Positions 32,827 to 39,696 of a DNA stretch of 52,513 bases are shown in pieces (the stretch's first letter is position 1; each line of letters starts with the position of its first letter). This DNA is from SpSt-600 sp042408195 (GTDB taxonomy: Bacteria > Chloroflexota > Anaerolineae > SpSt-600). The DNA is taken from contig JBHOQL010000086.1 of NCBI GenBank assembly GCA_042408195.1, positions 1-52,513 of the forward strand, read 5' to 3'. The notes under the pieces are model-generated. The model did no database searches and was not told where the DNA came from. It saw only the letters and a program-made list of their open reading frames with translations. The position numbers were made by a program, and so were the translations under genes.

Positions 32827-33661
32827 AGTCCTCTTCTCCTCTTTGGAAACGCCAAGCTCGTCCTCGTCGGAAAGAAAACCACTCCCTTCCGACCCTTTCG
32901 GCCTTACGGGCAAAGATGAGGTAACCGGTATGAGCAACCATCCGGTCATCAGGGCGAAGCCTCTCGTGCACTGCCCGGTAGGTGCGCTGCAAGAGCTCCT
33001 CTACCTCTACATCCACAAAGCCATGGTTCTCCAGGCCCTCCAGCAAGTTTATCACCTGATTGGCAGTGGGGACCAATGCGCCGAAAAAGCCACCGGACCT
33101 AAGGGCTTCCTTGGCCTGAGCCAAGTACTCCCAAGGTGTGCGGAGGTCTAGGAAAACAGCATCCACCTCTTTCTCATCGAAGCCCTGAGCAATGTCTCGC
33201 TCTTTGAGTTCCACATAATCCAGAACTCCGGCTAGTTCCAAGGTACGGTGGGCAAACCGGAGCATTTCAGGCCTCACCTCGTAAGAGTAGACTCGCCCTG
33301 AGGGCATTACAGCCCTGGCCATAACCATGGTGAGAGCGCCACTTCCGGTCCCAGCTTCCACGACCCTTTTTCCAGGCATAAGGTTCAATTTGAGGACGAT
33401 GTAGCCGGCATCCTTAGGGTAGATTATCTGAGTAATGCGAGGGATGGACTGGATGAGGTCAAAAGTAGAAGGTTCAAGGAGGAGGAACTTGTGCCCAAGG
33501 TGGGACTGAACTTCAGATCCAAACGGTCTACCTATGATATCTTCATGCTTTACGTAACCAAACTGAGTTTCAAAGCGTTTACCCGAGGAAAGCCTCACAA
33601 CAAAGCGCTTGCCTTTCTCACTGATGAGGAGGACCAGAGCTCCTTCTTTAGCGGTTCCCAC
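32816..33661 (-). CDS. trmI: tRNA (adenine58-N1)-methyltransferase
   Basis: The protein has 281 residues from a GTG at 33661, placed 6 nt after GAGAGG; a TTG at 33667 is too close to that site. The small N-terminal beta domain is followed by a Rossmann SAM-binding core with VVEAGTGSGALTMVMARAV (motif I), GRVYSYEVRPEM, the DAVFLDLRTPWEYL motif and a C-terminal GYLIFARKA strand. TrmI makes m1A58 in the T-loop, important for tRNA stability at high temperature. The candidate 6S RNA lies directly upstream on the same strand, and trmI may be read from the same promoter. Confidence 0.93.
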   Translation of the reverse strand: MGTAKEGALVLLISEKGKRFVVRLSSGKRFETQFGYVKHEDIIGRPFGSEVQSHLGHKFLLLEPSTFDLIQSIPRITQIIYPKDAGYIVLKLNLMPGKRVVEAGTGSGALTMVMARAVMPSGRVYSYEVRPEMLRFAHRTLELAGVLDYVELKERDIAQGFDEKEVDAVFLDLRTPWEYLAQAKEALRSGGFFGALVPTANQVINLLEGLENHGFVDVEVEELLQRTYRAVHERLRPDDRMVAHTGYLIFARKAERVGREWFSFRRGRAWRFQRGEEDFNG

Positions 33662-33676
33662 CTTCAACCTCTCAAT

Positions 33677-33847
33677 AAAAATCCCCGCTGTGCCGTGTGC
33701 GAACCGGTTCGACCCTCCAAACTTACTTTGGAAGCTTCCCGTCGGTTATTGCCTCGCCCTAAGGCTAACGCATCCCCTCCTGCGGAAGCTTCCCGGGGTC
33801 GGGTGTTGGCTCGAACCCCCTTTTCGCATCACGCACACAGCAGGGCA
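33677..33847 (-). ncRNA. ssrS: Candidate 6S RNA upstream of trmI
   Basis: The 171-nt transcript has a promoter, no open frame and a rod-like fold. Its ends pair: CCCTGCTGTG (33845-33836) with CACAGCGGGG (33692-33683), then CGTG with CACG, and GCGAA with TTCGC (33827-33823 with 33703-33699). GGTTCGA (33817-33811) pairs with TCGAACC (33712-33706). A symmetric 14/14-nt bubble follows (33807-33794 and 33729-33716). Two self-complementary GGAAGCTTCC blocks (33793-33784 and 33739-33730) pair to form the terminal arm, topped by GTTAGCC/GGC-aa-TAAC. This is the 6S layout: closing stem, large central bubble, terminal arm. A run TTTTT ends it. The identity is inferred from shape, not from sequence matching. 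Confidence 0.55.
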
Positions 33848-33853
33848 ATTTCA

Positions 33854-33882
33854 ATTTTAGCACAAAACAAGATAGAAGGCAA
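33854..33882 (-). promoter_or_regulatory. Promoter of the candidate 6S RNA/trmI
   Basis: On the minus strand TTGCCT (33877-33882) and TAAAAT (33854-33859) are 17 bp apart, giving a start near 33847, exactly where the closing stem of the RNA begins. Confidence 0.72.
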
Positions 33883-33916
33883 ATCTAGCGAGCCCAGGGT
33901 GGAATACCGGTAGAGG

Positions 33917-33945
33917 TTTCCAATCAGAGTTAGATGTGGTATAAT
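33917..33945 (+). promoter_or_regulatory. Promoter of the zinc-ribbon/menG operon
   Basis: TTTCCA (33917-33922) and TATAAT (33940-33945) are 17 bp apart. The start near 33952 gives a leader of about 120 nt that contains the terminator hairpin at 34021. Confidence 0.65.
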
Positions 33946-34020
33946 TAATCGTAGAAGGTTAGAGGTTGAAGAGATGAGCGGAAAGTTTCCGGCGGCAGAA
34001 ACAAAAAGCGTGAAGCCCGA

Positions 34021-34058
34021 GGGCCTGATGCTGCTGAGCATCAGGCCCTTTCCATTTT
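34021..34058 (+). terminator. Intrinsic terminator within the zinc-ribbon operon leader (attenuator)
   Basis: GGGCCTGATGCT and AGCATCAGGCCC form a perfect 12-bp stem with a 4-nt loop, followed by TTTCCATTTT. It lies between the promoter and the ribosome-binding site GGGGAGGGGG (34061-34070). It either ends a short RNA of about 100 nt or attenuates the operon. No clear antiterminator partner or known riboswitch core was found upstream. Confidence 0.8.
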
Positions 34059-34072
34059 AAGGGGAGGGGGAT

Positions 34073-34774
34073 ATGAACAAAGCAACTCTTCTCTTCCAGC
34101 TCCAGAGCATTGAGGCCGAAATAGTGGAAAGAAAGACGCAGATTGCCGAAATAGAAACGAAATTGGGGTCAGATGAGGCTTTGAGAGCTCACAAGGCCAG
34201 ACTAGAGAGTCTCAGAGCTCGCTATGAAGAGGACCGGATAACCTTTCGGGATATAGAGCTGAGCTTGAAAGGTCTGGAGGAAAAGCTCAAAGAGGCTAAG
34301 AAAAAGCTTTACGGTGGACACGTCCGCAACCCGAAGGAACTCATGAGCCTGGAAAAGGAAGTTCAAGCTATGGAGGGAACTCGTTCGCGGATGGAAGAAC
34401 GACTTCTAGAGTTGATGGAAACATTGGAAAGGGAAGGCAACGAACTCAAAGAGTTGGAGGAAAAGGTCAAGGAAATGGAAGAAGCCTGGCAAAGGGAAAG
34501 AGAGCTTCTCCTACAGGAAAAAGCGAAGCTGGAAAGAACTTTGGAACGGCTTCATCGGGAGCGAGAATCCCTCCTTTCAAAAGTTGACCCCGAAGATTTA
34601 CGCCTCTACGAGCACCTCCGCACTCGTAAAGGGCCGAGAGTCGTAGTGCAGCTAAAAGGTCTCACGTGCCAAGGATGCGGTATAACCATACCCACGATGG
34701 TGGCTCAAGAAGTTCGTTCCGGAAGCAAATTGGTCTCTTGTCCCAATTGTGGGCGCATACTTTTTCCGGTGTAG
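34073..34774 (+). CDS. Coiled-coil protein with C4-type zinc ribbon (DUF164-like)
   Basis: The 233-residue protein is a long coiled coil (residues 1-180; for example RMEERLLELMETLEREGNEL) ending in a zinc ribbon with CQGCG and CPNCG (four Cys, about residues 200-225). The family is widespread in bacteria. Some members are described as nucleic-acid-binding or division-linked proteins, but none has a settled role. The cytoplasmic location is inferred from the absence of a signal peptide. menG follows 6 bp later in the same operon. Confidence 0.88.
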   Translation: MNKATLLFQLQSIEAEIVERKTQIAEIETKLGSDEALRAHKARLESLRARYEEDRITFRDIELSLKGLEEKLKEAKKKLYGGHVRNPKELMSLEKEVQAMEGTRSRMEERLLELMETLEREGNELKELEEKVKEMEEAWQRERELLLQEKAKLERTLERLHRERESLLSKVDPEDLRLYEHLRTRKGPRVVVQLKGLTCQGCGITIPTMVAQEVRSGSKLVSCPNCGRILFPV

Positions 34775-34780
34775 GAGATA

Positions 34781-35470
34781 ATGCAAACCCCTAAAGCCCT
34801 TTTCGTCCACTCCATGTTTTCCCGCATAGCTCCCTATTACGATTTGATGAACCGCCTCATTAGCTTTTCTCTGGACCAAAAATGGCGGCAGGAGATGGCC
34901 CAAGGAGTGCCCAACGCAGGATTAATCTTGGATTTAGCTGCAGGCACTGGAGACTCCACTCTTGCCTTATTGAAGGCAAAAAGAGGAGCAAAAGTCGTAG
35001 CCCTGGATTTCTGCGAAGAAATGTTGAAGAGAGCTAAACCCAAACTTGGGAAATTTGAAGGCAGATTCGCACTGGTGCAGGGAGATGCTCTTGATTTGCC
35101 CTTCGCTGACAAATCTTTTGATGGAGTCATTTCTGCTTTTGCTATGAGGAATCTGAGCGATTTGAGGGCAGCTCTGCGGGAAATCTTCAGAGTCATCAAA
35201 CCGGAGGGATTTTTCATTTGCCTGGAAATCTCTTCACCTCCGGAGCCCCTTCGTTTCGCTTTTAACTTTTACTTCGGCAGACTCGTTCCCTTCATGGGCA
35301 AAATCGTGGCTCGCAATCCTGAAGCTTACAACTACTTGCCCCAATCGGTAGCCCAATTCGTTACCCCGGTTGAATTTGCAGGCCTGATGGAAGAAGCGGG
35401 TTTCAAGGAAGTGAAGTTCCGCCGGCTCTTCCCCTGGGCCGTGGTCCTGCACCGTGGATTTAAACCTTGA
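34781..35470 (+). CDS. menG: Demethylmenaquinone C-methyltransferase (UbiE/MenG)
   Basis: The 229-residue SAM-dependent enzyme catalyses the last methylation of menaquinone synthesis. Family blocks are FSRIAPYYDLMNRLISFSLDQ at the start (marker YDxMN), motif I LILDLAAGTGDSTLALL, VVALDFCEEML, DALDLPFADKSFDGVISAFAMRN (the UbiE FA.RN block) and LCLEIS-like LEISSPPEP. Together these separate it from generic methyltransferases. Quinone type is menaquinone by inference, since most Chloroflexota use it. Confidence 0.9.
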   Translation: MQTPKALFVHSMFSRIAPYYDLMNRLISFSLDQKWRQEMAQGVPNAGLILDLAAGTGDSTLALLKAKRGAKVVALDFCEEMLKRAKPKLGKFEGRFALVQGDALDLPFADKSFDGVISAFAMRNLSDLRAALREIFRVIKPEGFFICLEISSPPEPLRFAFNFYFGRLVPFMGKIVARNPEAYNYLPQSVAQFVTPVEFAGLMEEAGFKEVKFRRLFPWAVVLHRGFKP

Positions 35471-35485
35471 GGGGGTGGTGTTCAC

Positions 35486-36214
35486 TTGAATGAAAAGCAC
35501 GCCTGGCTCGGCCTTCCTAGTTACGTGTGGCGAGAGGGACAGGAAAGGAGGCTCAATCTTATCCTCCGCTATGCCCCGGTGTCGGGGAAAAAAGTGTTGG
35601 ATGTGGGCTGCGGTATTGGCCTATACCTCCGCAAATTCAAAGAGCTCGGCGCAATAATCTATGGAGTTGACATAGACGAGGAGAAGATCGCCGAAGCTTC
35701 CGGAGAGCTCCGAAGCCTCGCAGTAGCCTCAGCAGAATCCCTGCCTTTCAGGCCTGGAGCTTTTGACTTAGTCCTTTTGCACGAAGTTTTGGAACACATC
35801 GCAGACGATGGAAGAGCTGTGGCGGAGGCAGTTAGGGTGTTACGCCCTGGAGGAAAAGCTGTAATTTTCGTCCCGAACCGCCTTTACCCTTTTGAGACCC
35901 ATGGCTTTTTCTTGGGTAAAAAGTACTTTTTTGGCAATATCCCCCTAATAAACTACCTGCCCAATTTTCTGCGTCGGAAGCTTTGCCCTCACGTAAGGGC
36001 CTACACCTTTAGGGAGTTAAAGAAGCTTTTCACAGGCCTTCCTGTACGGATCCTGGTCCATACTCGCATCTATCCCGGTTACGATAAAATAGCGTTGCGG
36101 CGGCCACTGTTAGCTCAATGGCTTAGGCGCGTAACCTATGCTCTGGAGAGAAGCCCCCTGAACATATTTGGCCTTTCCCACTTTTTAGTGGTGGAAAAAC
36201 TGGATTCGCCATAA
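35486..36214 (+). CDS. Class I SAM-dependent methyltransferase
   Basis: The 242-residue protein carries the motif I VLDVGCGIGLYLRKFKELG, motif II YGVDIDEEKIAEA, and the FDLVLLHEVLEHIADDGRAV and RVLRPGGKAVIFVPN blocks of the Methyltransf_11 type. The C-terminal half has YTFRELKKLFTG, common in small-molecule or glycan methyltransferases of envelope loci. The substrate cannot be stated. It begins with TTG after GAGGGGGTGG and is the last gene of the zinc-ribbon-menG operon. Confidence 0.82.
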   Translation: MNEKHAWLGLPSYVWREGQERRLNLILRYAPVSGKKVLDVGCGIGLYLRKFKELGAIIYGVDIDEEKIAEASGELRSLAVASAESLPFRPGAFDLVLLHEVLEHIADDGRAVAEAVRVLRPGGKAVIFVPNRLYPFETHGFFLGKKYFFGNIPLINYLPNFLRRKLCPHVRAYTFRELKKLFTGLPVRILVHTRIYPGYDKIALRRPLLAQWLRRVTYALERSPLNIFGLSHFLVVEKLDSP

Positions 36215-36247
36215 AAAAAGCCGGGGGCCATCTCCAGACCCCCGGCT
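36213..36247 (-). terminator. Rho-independent terminator of the inositol-phosphate synthase gene
   Basis: On the minus strand AGCCGGGGG and CCCCCGGCT form a 9-bp stem with an 11-nt loop, followed by seven Ts. It lies just beyond the stop of the synthase gene and just past the convergent methyltransferase. Confidence 0.88.
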
Positions 36248-36263
36248 AGGGCCTCCCTTCAGG

Positions 36264-37346
36264 TTAAACCCCTTTGCCCTGGATGAAATCTTCCACCATT
36301 TGCCTGGCCACTTCATCCGGGTATTGGATAGGAGGAGATTTCATGAAATAAGCTGATGGGCCGATTAGAGCTCCTTTCAGCCCACGGTCCAGGGCGATTT
36401 TAGCACACCTTACGGCATCGATAATCACCCCAGCGGAGTTTGGAGAATCCCAAACCTCAAGCTTAAGCTCAAGGTTCAGGGGCAAATCGCCGAAAGTTCT
36501 CCCCTCAATCCTTATGTAGCACCACTTTCGGTCCGCAAGCCACGGGACATAATCGCTCGGGGAAATGTGGATGTTTTCGGGAGGGATTTCGTAATCCAGA
36601 AGGCTGGTCACGGCGCTTGTCTTAGAGATTTTCTTGGACTCAAGCCTCTCCCTTTCCAGCATGTTGAGGAAGTCGGTATTTCCGCCGAAGTTGAGCTGGT
36701 AGGTGCGCTCAATTTTCACTCCTCGGTCTCTGAACAATTTGGTTAAAACCCTGTGGACGATGGTGGCACCTACCTGAGATTTAACATCATCTCCAATGAG
36801 AGGGAGTCCTCTTTCTTCAAAGCGCTTGCGCCAGTACTCTTCCCTAGCAATGAAAACAGGAATGCCGTTGACGAAAGCGCATCCTGCTTCTAGGATCTGT
36901 TCCACGTACCACTTTGTGGCCATTTCACTCCCAACCGGAAGGAAATTGACCACAACATCGGTTCCTGTGTCTTTCAGAATTTTGACTATATCGGCAGTAG
37001 AGCCAGGGGCTTTCGTTATAATCTGCTTTAGGTAACGGCCAAGGCCATCGTGGGTCATTCCTCGGTGCACAGGTACGCCGAGGTGAGGTACATCGGCGAA
37101 CTTGGCGGTATTGTTGGGGGGAGTGAAGATGGCTTCGGAAAGGTCCTTGCCTACCTTGTTGGCATCAATGTCAAAGGCAGCGCTGAACTCTATGTCTCTG
37201 ACGTGATAACCTCCTAGGTTAACGTGCATAAGGCCCGGTACAAAGGCATCATCTGGAACATTGCGGTAGTAATACACACCTTGTACAAGCGCAGAAGCGC
37301 AGTTTCCTACCCCGATTATTGCCACCCTGACCTTTTTGCCTGGCAT
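36264..37346 (-). CDS. Inositol-1-phosphate synthase (short bacterial/archaeal type)
   Basis: The 360-residue protein starts from the ATG after AAGGAGGAG; the longer open frame crosses the promoter. It begins VRVAIIGVGNCASALVQGV (NAD-binding GxGNCxSxL) and contains VNFLPVGSEMATKWY, FVNGIPVFIA, DDVKSQVGAT (family-specific active-site block), NFGGNTDFLNM and NSAGVIIDAVRCAKIAL. It converts glucose 6-phosphate to 1L-myo-inositol 1-phosphate for phosphatidylinositol or inositol-based solutes such as di-myo-inositol phosphate. It is monocistronic with its own promoter and terminator, so no pathway partner is adjacent. Confidence 0.92.
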   Translation of the reverse strand: MPGKKVRVAIIGVGNCASALVQGVYYYRNVPDDAFVPGLMHVNLGGYHVRDIEFSAAFDIDANKVGKDLSEAIFTPPNNTAKFADVPHLGVPVHRGMTHDGLGRYLKQIITKAPGSTADIVKILKDTGTDVVVNFLPVGSEMATKWYVEQILEAGCAFVNGIPVFIAREEYWRKRFEERGLPLIGDDVKSQVGATIVHRVLTKLFRDRGVKIERTYQLNFGGNTDFLNMLERERLESKKISKTSAVTSLLDYEIPPENIHISPSDYVPWLADRKWCYIRIEGRTFGDLPLNLELKLEVWDSPNSAGVIIDAVRCAKIALDRGLKGALIGPSAYFMKSPPIQYPDEVARQMVEDFIQGKGV

Positions 37347-37380
37347 ATTTCTCCTCCTTGCGGGAGAGTGTGTGTTTCTC

Positions 37381-37409
37381 ATTATACTATAAGCGAATGT
37401 GGAAAGCAA
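37381..37409 (-). promoter_or_regulatory. Promoter of the inositol-1-phosphate synthase gene
   Basis: On the minus strand TTGCTT (37404-37409) and TATAAT (37381-37386) are 17 bp apart. The leader is about 29 nt. Confidence 0.75.
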
Positions 37410-37470
37410 AAGACCTGGATCTGGCGCCAAAATCGGCTTGCCACTTAGTTTCAATGACCCGATAGCAAAC

Positions 37471-37499
37471 TTGCGGCAGGAGGTTAGATGATTTATAAT
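37471..37499 (+). promoter_or_regulatory. Promoter of the liv operon
   Basis: TTGCGG (37471-37476) and TATAAT (37494-37499) are 17 bp apart. A small leader hairpin GAGCCC-aatgaa-GGGCTC (37513-37530) and the ribosome-binding site AAAGGAGGGGAG follow before the livK ATG. Confidence 0.75.
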
Positions 37500-37547
37500 T
37501 ATTAAAAATTTTGAGCCCAATGAAGGGCTCTCCAAAGGAGGGGAGAT

Positions 37548-38708
37548 ATGAAAAGGTTGGCCTGGCTTTTAAGCATATTGATTGTGCTTAGCCTCACCGC
37601 AGTCTCGTGCGCCCCCAGACCTGGTGTCATCAAGATAGGGCTTAACGTTGAGCTCACCGGGGGAATCCCCGTAGTAGGCCAGTCCTGTAAGAATGCTGCA
37701 GAGCTTTTCGTGGAAGAAGTTAACAAGGCTGGGGGTATAGAGGTTGGTGGCCGCAAGTATACCATTCAGCTCCTTATTGAAGATAACGAGGACAAAGCCG
37801 AATCAGCCGCTGCTGCTGCCCTAAAACTCCACACTGCTGGAGTCCTTTTGATGATAGGCCCTAACGCTAGCCGCAACGCTATCCCTGCCTCTGAAGTAGC
37901 TGAAGCCAACAAAATGCCCATGATCAGCCCATGGTCCACTAACCCTAAGACCACCCTTGATCCTAAGACTGGAGCACCAAAGAAGTATGTCTTCAGGGCT
38001 TGCTTCATCGATGACTTCCAGGGCGCTGTGGCTGCCAAACTGGCTGTGGAGTTGGGAGTGAAGAAACCAGCTGTCCTCTTTGACGTGGCCTCCGAATACA
38101 ATAAGGGAATCGCTGAGTTCTTCAAGAAGACTATAGAAGAGCTCGGCTATCCGGTAGTCGCTTATGAGACTTACACCACGGGTGATAAGGATTTCTCCTC
38201 CCAGCTCACTAAGATTATAAATTCCGGAGCCGACGGGCTCTTCCTCCCCAACTACTACTCTGAAGTGCCCCTCCAGGTCCAACAGGCCAGGAAGCTTGGA
38301 TTCAAAGGCATAATCTTTGGGAGCGACTCCTGGGGGAACTTGGAGCTCATTGACTTGTGCGGCCCTGACTGCGATGGCTTGTTCTTCACCACTCACTATG
38401 CCCCGGACATCGCCACTGCCAAGGCTCAAGCTTTCATAAAGGCCTATGAAGCCAAGTATGGCAAGACCCCGGACGATGTGGCAGCCCTGACTTACGACGC
38501 ATTCGGCCTTGCAGTTGCAGCCATTAAGAAGGCTGGGAAGATTGACCGGGAGGCTGTAGTAGAAGCTCTCAGGGGCATCACCGAGTACGAAGGCGTTACC
38601 GGGGTCATGGAGTATAGGGGCACTGGTGACCCCATAAAGAGTGCCGTGGTCCTCAAGGTGGATGTACCGGGGAAGAAGTTTACCTATTACACCACTGCCA
38701 AGCCGTAA
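37548..38708 (+). CDS. livK: Branched-chain amino acid-type ABC transporter substrate-binding lipoprotein
   Basis: The 386-residue type I periplasmic-binding protein has a lipobox TAVSC at Cys21. Conserved blocks are IKIGLNVELTGGIPVVGQSC, AAELFVEEVNKAGGIEVGGR and LLIEDNEDKAESAAAAALKL. ARxxGNASRN-type binding loops appear as MIGPNASRNAIPASEV, and the C-lobe carries EAKYGKTPDDVAALTYDAFG. It should bind leucine-like amino acids, amides or related solutes outside the membrane. It heads a complete livKHMGF set. Confidence 0.92.
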   Translation: MKRLAWLLSILIVLSLTAVSCAPRPGVIKIGLNVELTGGIPVVGQSCKNAAELFVEEVNKAGGIEVGGRKYTIQLLIEDNEDKAESAAAAALKLHTAGVLLMIGPNASRNAIPASEVAEANKMPMISPWSTNPKTTLDPKTGAPKKYVFRACFIDDFQGAVAAKLAVELGVKKPAVLFDVASEYNKGIAEFFKKTIEELGYPVVAYETYTTGDKDFSSQLTKIINSGADGLFLPNYYSEVPLQVQQARKLGFKGIIFGSDSWGNLELIDLCGPDCDGLFFTTHYAPDIATAKAQAFIKAYEAKYGKTPDDVAALTYDAFGLAVAAIKKAGKIDREAVVEALRGITEYEGVTGVMEYRGTGDPIKSAVVLKVDVPGKKFTYYTTAKP

Positions 38709-38735
38709 AGTTCAGACCTTGAAGTAAAACTTGCC

Positions 38736-38764
38736 GCGGGGGTGGGCTTAGGGCTCGCCCCCGC
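38736..38764 (+). terminator. Intercistronic hairpin after livK
   Basis: GCGGGGGTGGGC and GCTCGCCCCCGC form a 12-bp stem (two G-U pairs) with a 5-nt loop and only TTAATAAT afterwards. As at 25326, it probably protects the abundant binding-protein mRNA rather than ending transcription. Confidence 0.75.
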
Positions 38765-38781
38765 TTAATAATGGAGGGGCT

Positions 38782-39687
38782 ATGCAGGCTTTTTTACAGC
38801 AAATCCTTAATGCTTTGCAGTTGGGAAGCGTTTATGCCCTCATTGCCTTGGGTTATTCAATGGTTTACGGCATAATCACTCTTATAAACTTTGCCCACGG
38901 CGATATTTTCATGGTCAGCACTTACATAGCGTTCTTTGTCGGCTCTGCTTTAATGGCTTATTTTCTGAAACTCCCGGGCATAATAACCTTCCTCCTCACA
39001 ATGTTGGCTTCCATGTTCTGCACCGCACTTTTAGCTGTAATTATAGAACGTTTTGCCTACAGGCCATTGCGGAAAGCCCCGAGAGTTTCGGCAGTGATAA
39101 CGGCACTCGGAGTCGGGCTTTTCCTGGAAAATTTTACTCTGGCTACTATAGGGCCGCACCCGCGTTTCCTTCCGCCTATAATTCCAGTCCAGCGTTTCAC
39201 CATTGGTGGAATTGCTACTTCCAACATTCAGCTCATTATAATTTTCGTCTCAGCTGTGGTGATGTTCCTTCTGGACACCATTGTTCGACGTACCATGGTG
39301 GGAATGGCGATGCGGGCTATCTCCTGGGATAAGTTCACGGTGCCTCTTATGGGGGTGCCGATGGACCGCATAATTTCTATAACCTTCGCTCTGGGAGCTT
39401 CTATTGCTGCCGTAGGGGGGACTTTGTACGGCTTTGTTTACACCATTGACCCCTACATGGGCATAAGGATAGGGTGGTGGGCTTTTATATCGGCAGTGGT
39501 GGGAGGAATTGGCAACATACGGGGAGCAATGTTGGGAGGGTATTTGCTGGGGCTGGTGGAGATTTTCACTCCAGTTATTCTGCCCTCCTCCACTTACCGG
39601 GATTTCGTAGCTTTCTCCATGCTCTTGCTCTTGCTCGTCTTCCGGCCTTATGGGCTCCTGGGCCGACCTGTAATTCAGAAGGTGTGA
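38782..39687 (+). CDS. livH: Branched-chain amino acid ABC transporter permease LivH
   Basis: The 301-residue polytopic protein begins MQAFLQQILNALQLGSVYAL, which is the family start. It has LGYSMVYGIITLINFAHGDIFM, IERFAYRPLRKAPR and the EAA-like cytoplasmic block TMVGMAMRAISWDKFTVPLMG, then GFVYTIDPYMG and the GGIGNIRGAMLGG block. With LivM it forms the membrane channel. The ribosome-binding site is GGAGGGG. Confidence 0.94.
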   Translation: MQAFLQQILNALQLGSVYALIALGYSMVYGIITLINFAHGDIFMVSTYIAFFVGSALMAYFLKLPGIITFLLTMLASMFCTALLAVIIERFAYRPLRKAPRVSAVITALGVGLFLENFTLATIGPHPRFLPPIIPVQRFTIGGIATSNIQLIIIFVSAVVMFLLDTIVRRTMVGMAMRAISWDKFTVPLMGVPMDRIISITFALGASIAAVGGTLYGFVYTIDPYMGIRIGWWAFISAVVGGIGNIRGAMLGGYLLGLVEIFTPVILPSSTYRDFVAFSMLLLLLVFRPYGLLGRPVIQKV

Positions 39688-39696
39688 GGTGTTGGC

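Noticed and set aside
33677..33847. tRNA or tmRNA, because of GGTTCGA and a paired closing stem
   Set aside because: No cloverleaf can be drawn, there is no CCA end or tag reading frame, and the GGTTCGA is already paired in the rod.
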